DNA from: Hyphomonas sp.
GTDB lineage: Bacteria > Pseudomonadota > Alphaproteobacteria > Caulobacterales > Hyphomonadaceae
DNA length: 64,000 bases
Direction of reading: 5' to 3'
Assembly: GCF_022844445.1 (NCBI RefSeq)
Contig: NZ_JALHLS010000003.1
Span: 203,134 to 267,133 of the forward strand
Shown: positions 50,564 to 59,871 of the stretch, in pieces
Numbering within the stretch: position 1 is the stretch's first letter
How the letters are laid out: each line of letters begins with the position of its first letter
Program-made: the position numbers and the translations under genes
Notes under the pieces: model-generated
The model's database searches: none
The model's input: only the letters and a program-made list of their open reading frames with translations
What the model was told of the DNA's origin: nothing

Positions 50564-51825
50564 GTCTGGTGTTGCGCCTTTTCCGTGAACTGCGTTTCCT
50601 TCTGCGACAGCGCGCCGTTGCGGGGCTGCTCGTCCTGGCAATGTTGCTATCGGCCCTGAGCGTCACAACCGGGCTCGCAGAGATCGCCCATCAACGCATG
50701 ACGCTCGAGCGCATGATACTGGCTGACAAGGCAGATCGCGACGGCGCTCTTGCGAAAGCCGAGGACTGGGGCAGCGCTGCGTATTCAAGCTTCCACCTGA
50801 CCTACCTGCCTCCGTCCGATCTGGCCTTCGCAGCAATGGGCCAACGCGACGCTTCCCCGTGGAAACACCGCATCCACATGCTTGCGCTGGAAGGTCAGAT
50901 TCACGCTGCCGACACAGCCAATCCAGAACTCGCGCTGGCTGGCCGCATAGACTTTGCCTTCATCGTATCGGTACTGGCTCCACTGCTGGTAATCTTGCTG
51001 CTGCATGATCTCAGAGCGGGTGAGCGGGCGGCGGGGCGACATGATCTGCTCATCGCCACGGCCGGGCAATCTGGCCGTTTGTGGCCGATCCGGGCAAGCG
51101 CACTGATTGCGACGCTCGCGGTCTGCCTCCTCCTGCCGTTCTGGGTCGGCGCGGCGCTGGCCGGCACGCAGCTCGCCAAGGTCCTCGCGGTGTCGCTACT
51201 CGTTTGCATCCACCTCCTGTTCTGGGCGGCCGTATCCTATTGGGCAGGCGCACGCGCCGCAGCCGGCTCGGTCATCCTCACAGGCCTTATCGGGTTCTGG
51301 CTGCTGCTCACGGCGATCCTGCCAGCGATCACGCGAGTCTCGATCGAACGGGCGATCTCGATTCCTGCGGGCGGGGACATCGTTCTGACCCAGCGCGAAG
51401 CCGTGAATGATGCCTGGGACCTGCCCAAGAATGTAACCATGGAAGCCTTTGGCGCGCGTCACCCGGAATGGGAAAACTACACTCAGGTCAGCCGGCCCTT
51501 CGAATGGAAATGGTACTATGCATTCCAGCAGGTCGGTGACCAGACTGCGGAAGCTCTTTCCACGACCTATCGTGAGGGTATCCGAGAGCGCGATCAGGCG
51601 GCGGCGCTGGCGGCCTTCAGCTCACCCCCGGCCCTCGTCGATCGCGCCCTCCAGGGGCTAGCGGGAACCGACACGCGCGCAGCGCTCGCTTACGACGCCT
51701 CTGTGCGCGACTTTCATACGCGTCTGAGGACATGGTATTATCCCAAGCTGTTTCGCGACGAACCGTTTGAACCCGCGGCATTGTCAGCACTCCCTGTGTA
51801 CCAGCCCCGCGACGAACGAGACTGA
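50560..51825 (+). CDS. ABC-2 type permease, DUF3526-like, second subunit
   Basis: 421 residues from the ATG at 50560, which overlaps the preceding stop. It has the same architecture as the first subunit: helix VAGLLVLAMLLSALSVTTGL, an extracytoplasmic loop, then paired helices (FIVSVLAPLLVILLLHDLRAGE, AGSVILTGLIGFWLLLTAIL) and a long C-terminal domain (EWKWYYAFQQVGDQTAEAL). The two subunits probably form a heterodimer with an ATPase dimer. Confidence 0.83.
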   Translation: MSLVLRLFRELRFLLRQRAVAGLLVLAMLLSALSVTTGLAEIAHQRMTLERMILADKADRDGALAKAEDWGSAAYSSFHLTYLPPSDLAFAAMGQRDASPWKHRIHMLALEGQIHAADTANPELALAGRIDFAFIVSVLAPLLVILLLHDLRAGERAAGRHDLLIATAGQSGRLWPIRASALIATLAVCLLLPFWVGAALAGTQLAKVLAVSLLVCIHLLFWAAVSYWAGARAAAGSVILTGLIGFWLLLTAILPAITRVSIERAISIPAGGDIVLTQREAVNDAWDLPKNVTMEAFGARHPEWENYTQVSRPFEWKWYYAFQQVGDQTAEALSTTYREGIRERDQAAALAAFSSPPALVDRALQGLAGTDTRAALAYDASVRDFHTRLRTWYYPKLFRDEPFEPAALSALPVYQPRDERD

Positions 51826-52223
51826 TGCGTCCAGACAATCACGGCCTGAGAGGTTCCGGTCGGTCTTCTGCCGATCCCCTGGCAGGGCGCAGTTGCGTTT
51901 CTGGCTTTCGATTGGTTCCGGCCTTAACGGCAGCATTGTTCCTGTCGGGACTTATTGGCGCGGACGCGGATGAGCCAGCGGCGGGGGCTACCACTCAGAC
52001 TTCGTTCAGCGCGGATTCCTTTGCCCTATATAGTCCCCGGACCGCGCTGGGCATCTCCAGTATCAGCACCGGCAGTTTTCCGAAGGAGCGCCTTTTCCAT
52101 TCACCCAACCGGTCAGGCGCCCTCGCCGGCACCGAACGTGTCGACCAAACCCCCGGCAGCTTTGCAAAGCTGCCCCCCGCCTCCGAAGCATCTCACCGAC
52201 AGAAGATTCCGGACGATGAATGA
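51825..52223 (+). CDS. Small exported protein of unknown function (end of TonB-ABC operon)
   Basis: 132 residues. Its ATG overlaps the stop of the second permease (TGATG), which is the main support. A hydrophobic segment LVPALTAALFLSGLIGADA after a basic start could be a signal peptide. The rest is Ser/Pro/Ala-rich and low in structure. I recognise no family, and chance overlap cannot be excluded. Confidence 0.45.
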   Translation: MRPDNHGLRGSGRSSADPLAGRSCVSGFRLVPALTAALFLSGLIGADADEPAAGATTQTSFSADSFALYSPRTALGISSISTGSFPKERLFHSPNRSGALAGTERVDQTPGSFAKLPPASEASHRQKIPDDE

Positions 52224-52305
52224 AAGTCTGTCATACGATCAATACTGACCTGAGACCTAATGGGACCCGCACTTAAATGGAGTGTCTGCCGTTACGGAGA
52301 CAGAC

Positions 52306-52623
52306 GATGCGGAAGAGTAAATCTACCGGGGAACCGATCATTGCGATCCTGGCGGAACAGGAGCGTGGGATGGCAACCGATGCGGTCTGCCGGCGCCCAG
52401 GCGTGAGTTGGGTGGCGTTCTGCAAATAGAACTCGAAGTACGTCGGCATGGATTTTCCGGATGCCCGCCAGCTCATGACGCTGGAGGCCGAGAGTGCCCG
52501 GCTGAAGAAGCTGCTCGCCGACAGCATGCTGGATGCGTCGATCCTGAAAGACCTGCTCGGAAAGAAATGGCGACGCCTCACGCGGGAGGAATTCTACCCT
52601 GCCAGCCAGCTGTCACTCACATA
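52306..52623 (+). pseudogene. IS3-family OrfA remnant with internal stop
   Basis: From the ATG at 52306 the frame reads MRKSKSTGEPIIAILAEQER ... AFCK, then TAG, then NSKYVGMDFPDARQLMTLEA followed by RLKKLLADSMLDASILKDL. This is the HTH plus leucine-zipper protein of IS3-type elements. TAG replaces the expected Trp codon. No OrfB/DDE transposase follows, because the frame runs into the 3' end of the convergent ABC gene at 52617. A decayed insertion. Confidence 0.8.
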
Positions 52624-54113
52624 GTATTCAGCCAGACCACGGCGCGGCCGGAATTCCGAGCCCAGTCGCTAAGCCTTTGCTTCAGATCGACATCCGTGGC
52701 CAACCAAGGCTCGTCAATGATCAGAACGTGAGGACCAGCAACCAGTCCGCGCACAAGCCTCAGCCTGGACATGATGCTGGGTTCAATCATTTGTCGTTGT
52801 GGGTCTATAACCGATGGCAATCCGGCATCGTTCGGGTCGATCCCCGCCAGACGCATGGCGTCCTTGGTTTGCCGTCTTGTCGGACGTCCTCTGGAACTGA
52901 CAACCGTGCGCATTCCTCCTCTCGGCAGAGGAATGCATTCCGTTACAATCGCAACGCGGCGGGACCAGTCCCTCGGGTCGGCCTGGCTCGAAGAGAGCCC
53001 GCCGAGCATGACACCGTCGCCGCCCTGCATGAGGCGCGAAGCCAGTCCGGGAAAACCTGAGCGAGAAAGCTGAGCGACTTCTCCCGGCTTGGCGAGGACT
53101 TGCCCATCAATTGACAAGGGCAAAACAGGCGTACGCGGAATCCTGACATCTCCGTTCGGGGCGAGCGCCGGCGCCTCGTTTGCCTGAGCCTCCAGATCTC
53201 GAAGTTTCCGGACAGCGATCCGGCGTTCGATCAACGCCTCGACAGCGAGAACAAGGAGCGCGACACCGGAAGTGCAAAGTCCAAGCGAATAGATCAGACC
53301 GCCCCATGCCGATGCTGGCACATCACGGCCACCGTCCCCGAGAAAGACGAACAGGAGGATACCGCCTGGGACAGTGACCGTGCTGCTGGCCCGGAGCAAT
53401 TGTACGAGAGAAAACGCTTTCATCGAAACATCGACCAGCCGCTTTCCAGCGCGCCGGATCGGGCGGGTGAAGCTCTCGGATGCGGAATAGACTGCGGCTG
53501 TCCTGGCGGCAAAGACCGCGTCCCCTGTCCGCGCTGACAGCAGGCCGCGCGAAGCTCGCCGTTGCCGGATGCGAGACCTCAGCGGCACCCAGAAGACAAT
53601 AACCAGGAGTAGCGAGACCGCCGGACCAACAAGGCAGCTCACCATCCCGTCAATACCGACATTCATCAGTGCAGACACAAGTCCGGCACCCAGTGCGAGC
53701 GATCCTGTGATCGCGCCGCAGATGCCTGCGTCGGACCAATTTTTCAGAGCGGCAAGATCTGCGCTCATCCGGGCCGTTATCGTACCAAGGCGGCCCCGCC
53801 CCAGTGCTGACCTGACGGCCTGACGAGCGAGACCGGAACGCACATCATTGACATAGTCCTGACCTATCCATTCCGCGGTCACGCCCCGCGCCCAGAAGAG
53901 ACCTGCGAGCAAACTGAACGCAAGTAGCAGGATTGCAAACGCCCAGACCGTTGCCGAGGGAGAGCGGATAACCGACGTCAGCGCGTAGCCCGTCCAGACC
54001 TGCGCGGCGGCTTCCAGAGCGACGAAGAGCAACAATAGCAGGAAGGCGGCCTTGCGGCCGCCTTCGAGGTATGGCGGGAAGTTGGAAACCGCGTCGCTCT
54101 TGGGGTCAGGCAT
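52617..54113 (-). CDS. Degenerate ABC exporter-like protein (no Walker A or signature)
   Basis: 498 residues from the ATG at 54113 (MPDPKSDAVSN), overlapping the upstream gene by 8 bases. The N-terminal ~290 residues form a six-helix exporter-like membrane domain (KAAFLLLLLFVALEAAAQVW, TVWAFAILLLAFSLLAGLFW, and others). The C-terminal part still looks like a nucleotide-binding domain: LAKPGEVAQL, GGDGVMLGG and Walker B HVLIIDEPWLATD. The Walker A position reads SRSGFPGLAS with no GKS/T, and the signature region reads EPSIMSRLRLVRGL with no LSGGQ. It could not bind and hydrolyse ATP in the normal way. It may work with the P-loop protein encoded just upstream. Confidence 0.75.
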   Translation of the reverse strand: MPDPKSDAVSNFPPYLEGGRKAAFLLLLLFVALEAAAQVWTGYALTSVIRSPSATVWAFAILLLAFSLLAGLFWARGVTAEWIGQDYVNDVRSGLARQAVRSALGRGRLGTITARMSADLAALKNWSDAGICGAITGSLALGAGLVSALMNVGIDGMVSCLVGPAVSLLLVIVFWVPLRSRIRQRRASRGLLSARTGDAVFAARTAAVYSASESFTRPIRRAGKRLVDVSMKAFSLVQLLRASSTVTVPGGILLFVFLGDGGRDVPASAWGGLIYSLGLCTSGVALLVLAVEALIERRIAVRKLRDLEAQANEAPALAPNGDVRIPRTPVLPLSIDGQVLAKPGEVAQLSRSGFPGLASRLMQGGDGVMLGGLSSSQADPRDWSRRVAIVTECIPLPRGGMRTVVSSRGRPTRRQTKDAMRLAGIDPNDAGLPSVIDPQRQMIEPSIMSRLRLVRGLVAGPHVLIIDEPWLATDVDLKQRLSDWARNSGRAVVWLNTM

Positions 54114-55170
54114 AGGCCGACAACCGGGATACGCTTTCAATCCAGGCCAACGGCGCAGATCCCTCGGTAAGCTCGGGAAGGGCGCAGAAGCGGGCTCGAA
54201 CGAGTCCGGCAGCTTCCCGCATGGCCAGGGGTGAAGCCGTCAGCAATCCTGAGATCGCTGTAACCGACAATCCGCACCCGGACATAACCTGGCATCCAAC
54301 GGCAGCGGATGCGGCGCTGTCAGCTGCATAAACCCAACGATCAGCCAACGCCTGCATCCGGGGATGCGACAGAAGGGCATGCGTCTCACGCTGGTGGACG
54401 CCGTCAGCGATCTCGAGAATGATCGCATTACATCCGCGCAGGATGAGTTCGGCCACGACGGCCTCAGCGCCTTTCACAACATGGTCAATGTCAGCAAGGT
54501 ACGTCGTCGCCATGCCTGCATCCGTAAAGTCAAGGGTATGGACCGCCCCAGAATCGACGAACTTCCAATAGTCATTCCCCGAACCTGTGCCAGTGATCTT
54601 CGCCGCTCCAACCCGCATCCCCTTTTGGGTCAACCCACGTACGATGCCCGCGACGGTCGTTGTCTTTCCGGAGTTCATGGTGGCGCCGCAGACCGCGATC
54701 ACCGGTACCCGGCGATTAAGCAAGGGGCGTATCGGCAAGGCATAGCGTTTGAGGTTTATCGGACGGCCCTCTGAATCGGTTATGAGACCGATCGGGCACA
54801 AGCGTGTCGGACTGCCCTTGGACTCCCAGACCACATTCGAATTCAGCACTAGCGAAGCGATGCCGCCGCCAGCAGCGAGGTCACAGTCGGAGAGATCGTC
54901 TGGAACTTCAGCTTCGTAGGCATCCGGAGCATACCTGTTGCCGTACACGACAACGACCTCGTCCCCCGGAAAGATTGCCGCCTTTCGGCCGGTCGTGAGT
55001 TCGAGACGCTGCAGACGCCCGACTTGTTTCACACGCGCAAGCACCAGGTCGCCGGCCGCTGGCGTTACCGGACCTGTTTCCAACGCACGCATTTCCTGAA
55101 TTGGCACGCGGCGAGTCGTAAAGGCTCGTTTGGATTTATTGAGGCGCGCCTGGTCGAAGATCTCGATCAT
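54106..55170 (-). CDS. P-loop NTPase (BioD/DUF1611-like), function unknown
   Basis: 354 residues from the ATG at 55170 (MIEIFDQARLNKSKRAF). The N-terminal ~150 residues are a beta-rich domain (GDLVLARVKQVGRLQRLEL, YGNRYAPDAYEAEVPDDLSD). The C-terminal part is a P-loop fold of the dethiobiotin-synthetase kind: Walker A VCGATMNSGKTTT, AAKITGTGSGNDYW, DAGMATTYL and the acidic strand AIILEIADG. Such domains act as ATP-dependent ligases or kinases. It is coupled to the degenerate ABC gene by an 8-base overlap. I cannot name the reaction. Confidence 0.65.
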   Translation of the reverse strand: MIEIFDQARLNKSKRAFTTRRVPIQEMRALETGPVTPAAGDLVLARVKQVGRLQRLELTTGRKAAIFPGDEVVVVYGNRYAPDAYEAEVPDDLSDCDLAAGGGIASLVLNSNVVWESKGSPTRLCPIGLITDSEGRPINLKRYALPIRPLLNRRVPVIAVCGATMNSGKTTTVAGIVRGLTQKGMRVGAAKITGTGSGNDYWKFVDSGAVHTLDFTDAGMATTYLADIDHVVKGAEAVVAELILRGCNAIILEIADGVHQRETHALLSHPRMQALADRWVYAADSAASAAVGCQVMSGCGLSVTAISGLLTASPLAMREAAGLVRARFCALPELTEGSAPLAWIESVSRLSAYA

Positions 55171-55247
55171 TTGAGTTTCCTTTGTCCGATAATAGTCCTT
55201 ACAAAGACAACGCTCAGCAGCGCACGATCCTTCCATCCGTTCAGAAA

Positions 55248-55274
55248 AAAGCCCCGCCGAAATGGCGGGGCTTT
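55248..55274 (-). terminator. Rho-independent terminator after the porin gene
   Basis: A perfect 11-bp stem: AAAGCCCCGCC (55248-55258) pairs with GGCGGGGCTTT (55264-55274), loop GAAAT. Read on the minus strand it is followed by a run of T. It sits 33 bases after the porin stop, so the porin is a separate transcript from the NTPase-ABC pair. Confidence 0.85.
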
Positions 55275-55306
55275 GGTGGACAAACAAAGGCCGCAGAGAC
55301 GCAGGC

Positions 55307-56374
55307 TCAAAAGCGAAGGCCGAGTTCTGTCATCGCGACCCAGCCGTCCCGGTTGTCGATGCCTGGACGTTCAGAGACCAGGCGGACGGCATCAGTCCGC
55401 AGGTAGACGTGTGGCGTGACATCGAAATCGACGCCAATCCCGAAACGGTGATCCTTATCCTGCCCCTGGCTGGTGACGGCATAAGAAGCGGCCGCCTCCC
55501 AGCGATCTTCTGCCCAGCCAAGACCTGCATTCCATTCGTCCTCGGTCTCAGCTGTCGGGCGAAGCGCGGACCGGCCGCGGTCAACATAGGCTGCACCGAA
55601 AGTCATCTTTCCGCGCCGAAGCTCGGTACCGAGACTCCAGCTTTCGATATCGGCGCGATTGGTAACGGCGTCTGCCGTCCCCTTGACATAGGCGGCCGAA
55701 AATCCGGCGACCCAGTTACCGACAGGGCGCAGGTATTGTGCACCTAGTTCATAGACTTCGTCCTGGATCACCCGGCTGGTCGGGTTTACCGCGTCTTCAT
55801 TCGACGAAAACTCAGGCGAAAAGGATACGCCAGCTGAGAAGCCATTCACAGGCGGTGAGAAGTAAGAGACTTTCAGCGCGTCGCGGCTGTCATAAGCCGA
55901 CAGGAGGGCGACTGATCCGGTATAGCGGGCAAAGTCCCCGCGCACCTGGCCAAGTCCGATCGTCGGCGCGTGGAACGACAAGGTATCTGCCGGTCCGTCG
56001 TTCTCGCCAACTTCGATCCGGCCCCAATCGGCTGCGACATAGGCGTAGAGCTCGTCGCGTTCGAAGTCGTCAATCTGTGTGTTGCCCGTATCGACTTCCC
56101 CGCGGACACCGAAGAGCAGTCCGGAACTGGTTTCCCATTCAGCAATCAGAACGGCCGACCCGTCAGCTTCGCTGCCGTTGCGCGGAACGCCCCCCTGAAG
56201 CGGCTCATACCAGGCGCCCTGAACGGCAACGGCGCCGCGCGCCTGCACCGTTATGGCGCCGCCCTCATAGACGAGCCCCCGCTCATCGTATGTAATTTCC
56301 GCCGAGGCCGTGACGGCGCCCTGCGCGACCAGCGCCGACAAAGTAGCAGCTCCAAACCTGAACAATTGTAGCAT
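55307..56374 (-). CDS. Outer-membrane porin
   Basis: 355 residues from the ATG at 56374 with AGAGGGG upstream. Signal peptide ends near VTASAEI. The mature chain is alternating beta-strand (ITYDERGLVYEGGAITVQA, SGLLFGVRGEVDTG, LYAYVAADWGRIEVGEND, FGIGVDFDVTPHVYLRTDAV) and ends LGLRF with the C-terminal Phe needed for BAM insertion. It belongs with gram-negative general porins (OmpC/Porin_4-like). It forms trimeric diffusion pores. Confidence 0.88.
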   Translation of the reverse strand: MLQLFRFGAATLSALVAQGAVTASAEITYDERGLVYEGGAITVQARGAVAVQGAWYEPLQGGVPRNGSEADGSAVLIAEWETSSGLLFGVRGEVDTGNTQIDDFERDELYAYVAADWGRIEVGENDGPADTLSFHAPTIGLGQVRGDFARYTGSVALLSAYDSRDALKVSYFSPPVNGFSAGVSFSPEFSSNEDAVNPTSRVIQDEVYELGAQYLRPVGNWVAGFSAAYVKGTADAVTNRADIESWSLGTELRRGKMTFGAAYVDRGRSALRPTAETEDEWNAGLGWAEDRWEAAASYAVTSQGQDKDHRFGIGVDFDVTPHVYLRTDAVRLVSERPGIDNRDGWVAMTELGLRF

Positions 56375-56509
56375 GTAATCCCCTCTGATTGATCCGTGTT
56401 GCACTACGAACGCCGCCCCTGCCCGGTTCATTCCGCGAAACAGTAAAAAAAGTCTGGTCGTCATCTGCCAATTCCGGGTCCTGCCAGCTTTTCCGCCGGA
56501 ACCAGCGCC

Positions 56510-58201
56510 TTACTCACGGCGCGGCCAGTCAACTTCGAAGGCGAGGTAGTCTCCGAGTTCATCCTGACCTGCCTCAAACCGGACCTTCTCCCTTGTGTGG
56601 GTTACCGTTCGTCGGACCGATTCGACAAAGGGCGCCCAACGGGCTGGATCGCTCCCCTTGCCCGGCGTCCAAGACGGGTAAACCCGGATCCCTATTGCGC
56701 GCCTCGAAGTATCCGGCGCGAGAGCAATGAGTGTGGTCGGGGCTGACCGCTTGAGATCAGTGTCCCGGTCCTGGCGGCTTGTTTTCTGTCGTGGGAGGTG
56801 AACGAGCGTGTACTGATCGGCTTTCCTCACTCTGCCACCCGTTGGAGAGTTGATCAGAAGGACAAGGTCGGCGCCGCGCTCGACCACGCCTTCCACATTC
56901 CGCTCGAGCCTGGACGATTCCCTCGGGTCCTTCCCTTCTGCATCGATCAGCGCAACCTTGAGAGAGTTCGCCAGACGCTGAGGTAGCTCTCCTTCATCGT
57001 TGATACCGATGGGCTGATCCAGAAGCGCAACGGTTTCTGATTGCTGCCATGTGCCAGCCCGCACCGCCCAGGCATCCAGTCGAGCGTCGGCGACGCCGCC
57101 GCAGGCTTTCTTCGATAGGCCAACGAGCTTCTGTGCCGGCCTGGCTGCGTCCTCACACCAGTCTGTCCGCTCACCCCTGCTCAACACGAGAAGGACTTCC
57201 GGCGACGGTTCAAAATCGGTTTGGCGGAACAGGATATCCGCTGCGTAGACTGCCATTTTCCGGTTCTCATGTGCGACGCCGGGCGCGTACTGAAGGCGCC
57301 ATCGGAACAAAGGCGCGCGGGAACCTGCAATCTCCCGGGCATGCTCAAAGAAGGCCCGTCCCCGTTCAAGCCGGTTCTGCCCTTGCCCACGGGCCCAGGC
57401 ATCGTCGCGAAGGTTGCGATCGTCCGATTCAATATCTTCCGTACCCAGCAGGATCGTCAGGCGTTCTGCAAAACCTGATCTGTCGAGGACATAGTTATGC
57501 TTCTTCAACCTCATTCCTTGCGGGAAGGGCCGATCGGGGTCGAACCAGGTGTACCAGCCGGCATTCGCGGCCACGGCATGGTCGAGGTGGACCGGATGTG
57601 CCAGCATCACAAATCGATGAACAAACTGCGCGCCCGCTGAGTGGCCGTAGATCGAATAGGTTCCTGCGCGGCTCCCTGCGCGGCGCTTTACCTCGTCGAA
57701 AAGCGGTTCAATGACAGAAAAGGTCCAGGAATTCGGATCACGCGTCTTGCCGGTGCGAGGATCAATCACGCCGCCCTGATTGTAGGATTCAGGGCCTGGA
57801 AAACGGCGTTCATCAAACTCGGGGGCAATGAGGATGACACCGAAACGCTCGGCAGTGCGCGCCCAGTCCTCGATGTATCTCTTCGCATCACGTTCTACGC
57901 CGTGCATCACGAAGAGAATGGGCGCGTCGGCGGACACAGAACTTGGAACATAGGTCCAGACCCTCAGTTCGGGGCCTGCCCAGCCGTCGAACATGAAACG
58001 TGATATACCGGTCTCAAGTCGGGCCTTATCCTCGCCGGACCGCCCTGAAGATCCGCCGCTGTCAGCCTGTGCATTCATCATGAGGCTCAGGCCAAGGATG
58101 GCCGCTCCAAAGCGTTTGAAGGACCTGCTGGGCGCGGGGCCATAGCAGGCAGGACGAAACCGCCGGCAGAACAGGCGGGCGAGGCTTTCGAGCCAAACCA
58201 A
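56510..58201 (-). CDS. Secreted esterase/PHB-depolymerase-like alpha/beta hydrolase
   Basis: 563 residues. The start is most likely TTG at 58201, since the frame has no ATG before the signal-peptide region (FGAAILGLSLMMNAQA). The hydrolase domain has VMHGVERDAKRYIEDW (oxyanion), the elbow IYGHSAGAQFVHRF with the nucleophile Ser, and a His in YAPGVAHENRKM. After ~residue 310 a second, unrecognised C-terminal half follows (LINSPTGGRVRKADQYTL ...). Predicted to act in the periplasm or outside. It is divergent from the hydroxylase-like gene at 58351. Confidence 0.75.
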   Translation of the reverse strand: MVWLESLARLFCRRFRPACYGPAPSRSFKRFGAAILGLSLMMNAQADSGGSSGRSGEDKARLETGISRFMFDGWAGPELRVWTYVPSSVSADAPILFVMHGVERDAKRYIEDWARTAERFGVILIAPEFDERRFPGPESYNQGGVIDPRTGKTRDPNSWTFSVIEPLFDEVKRRAGSRAGTYSIYGHSAGAQFVHRFVMLAHPVHLDHAVAANAGWYTWFDPDRPFPQGMRLKKHNYVLDRSGFAERLTILLGTEDIESDDRNLRDDAWARGQGQNRLERGRAFFEHAREIAGSRAPLFRWRLQYAPGVAHENRKMAVYAADILFRQTDFEPSPEVLLVLSRGERTDWCEDAARPAQKLVGLSKKACGGVADARLDAWAVRAGTWQQSETVALLDQPIGINDEGELPQRLANSLKVALIDAEGKDPRESSRLERNVEGVVERGADLVLLINSPTGGRVRKADQYTLVHLPRQKTSRQDRDTDLKRSAPTTLIALAPDTSRRAIGIRVYPSWTPGKGSDPARWAPFVESVRRTVTHTREKVRFEAGQDELGDYLAFEVDWPRRE

Positions 58202-58350
58202 TAGCTTTGCGCTCCCATTTGCCGGCCATCGGCCTCCTCACCTAACGCCGCAAAATGACCAGATATTCCAGAAGCAGGATCAGGAAGATCATGCGTGCCG
58301 GAATATTCCCAAAGCCGGGAGCGTTCACCCGAAAAGCAGGGAGATGGCAC

Positions 58351-58950
58351 ATGCAATACTTCAAGCGGTTAAATCAGGTCTGCGATCCGGCGCCGCTTTT
58401 GGCGGAGCTGGGCGGCATTGACGCCATTTGGGCAGAGCAAACGGGTCGGCAGTCCGGTGTGCCAGTGCAGAGGGAGGCGTTGGCCATTCCGCTGAGGGGA
58501 ATGGTCAAGTCCGCGCAGAGCGGCCGGCCACGTCGGGATGTTCACGAAAGCCGGTGGACGAGCGGATCGTACAGGCTACCCCGCTTTCAGGAATTTCTTA
58601 AACAGATCGCAGCGGAAGAAGATGGTGTCCTTGGCCGAGCAAAAATCGTTAGCTTGCCTGCTGGACGACAAGTCTATCCGCATTCGGATCGGGGCGAGTA
58701 CTACAAGGTACGTAACCGGTACCATCTGGTTCTGAAATCGACGCGCGGCTCCTGGTTGAAAGCTGGCGATGAAGAAGTCCGTATGCAGGAAGGCGAGCTC
58801 TGGTGGTTCGACAACAAGGCGGTTCACGAAGCAAAAAATGACGGCCAAGAAGACCGCATCCACCTGATCTTTGATCTCCTCCCGCGCCACCTCGAAACGC
58901 TGGTCATGCGCGCCTCGCGCAAAGCAAGAAAGGCGTCGATTGACGCTTGA
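58351..58950 (+). CDS. Aspartyl/asparaginyl beta-hydroxylase-like Fe(II)/2-oxoglutarate protein
   Basis: 199 residues from the ATG at 58351 (MQYFKRLNQVCDP), preceded by AGGGAG. The jelly-roll core gives VYPHSDRGEYY (His-x-Asp metal pair), NRYHLVLKSTRGSW and EGELWWFDNKAVHEAKND with the distal His, then RIHLIFDLL with an Arg for 2-oxoglutarate. These are the marks of the Asp/Asn hydroxylase domain family, which hydroxylates side chains of peptides or free amino acids. Targets are not obvious nearby. It is divergent from the secreted hydrolase. Confidence 0.82.
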   Translation: MQYFKRLNQVCDPAPLLAELGGIDAIWAEQTGRQSGVPVQREALAIPLRGMVKSAQSGRPRRDVHESRWTSGSYRLPRFQEFLKQIAAEEDGVLGRAKIVSLPAGRQVYPHSDRGEYYKVRNRYHLVLKSTRGSWLKAGDEEVRMQEGELWWFDNKAVHEAKNDGQEDRIHLIFDLLPRHLETLVMRASRKARKASIDA

Positions 58951-59871
58951 TCCTCTTCCCCACCAGCGGGCCCTGCTGTGCGGCGCTACGGCCTTCTAGG
59001 CCGATCGGATCGCGTTGGCTCGGGCAGGATTGAACTTAGACAAGGCCTGCGGAGAGCGCCGCCTTTAGCCTTCCTGAACGGGAAACCCTGCAGCTGCGGG
59101 GCACAGGTCTGAGTGTTTGGAAAGAAACCTCCTGGGACTGACAAGTCGCAAATCGACCGTGTCCTGAACAGTTCAAAGCCTGCTCCGAAAAGCTCTCCTT
59201 CCCTTTCCAAGAGCGCGGGCGAGCGTAAATCACGCCGCGAGAAAGTCTGGGCTCGGTGTTGGCTGAACTGGCCGCCGAATGCGGGCGCTGACGGGGTTGC
59301 ACCGACATTGCGCAAACCGGCGCACAAATGCGCTTCAGCCTCAAGACCACCTTCCCTGACCATTTCACGATCATCTGCACTCGGTCGAGATTGAACCGGG
59401 ACTGCGAGACTATCCGGCAGGACAGCTTTGACGCAGCGGTCCGGTTGCGTTCCTGAACGGACAAGTATCGGTCTTTGCCAAACCAGGCGCACTGCCGGCC
59501 ACAAGAACCCGCAAGGGCTTCACCGCGCCGGAGCAGATTGTTGGCACCGGCCTGCAATTGCAGGAAAGGGGTGGGGGAAATCCTGCAACCGGCCTGAAGA
59601 ACCCGGAACCGGGCTCCACCTGCGGGCGAACGCCGTAGCAGAAAGGGGAAATCGCTACACCGGCGCCAACAATCCTCGGAGTGATCGCGAAGTACGCCGC
59701 GATACCCTTGTTGGTTAAACGCCGGGAAGCCTGGATTCCTTCCCTCAACTTTGGCGAATTGGAACGATCATTTCCAAAGGACGCGTCGGACTTTGCCAAG
59801 CCGTTGAAAGAGGCCAGCCCGGATTCCGATCATCTCAAACCTCGCAAACCAACAAGACGGGCTGAGGTCAA
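58951..59871. other. 921-bp stretch without a supportable gene
   Basis: Several short open frames exist on both strands (the longest ~170 codons on minus), but none shows a known motif, signal peptide or good start signal, and their residue use is that of random GC-rich DNA (many R, P, S, C). Probably decayed coding sequence or the site of a deletion. Confidence 0.5.

Noticed and set aside
58986..59799. Several 100-170 codon minus-strand frames and a 130-codon frame at 59410-59799
   Set aside because: No motif, signal or start support, and random-like composition.
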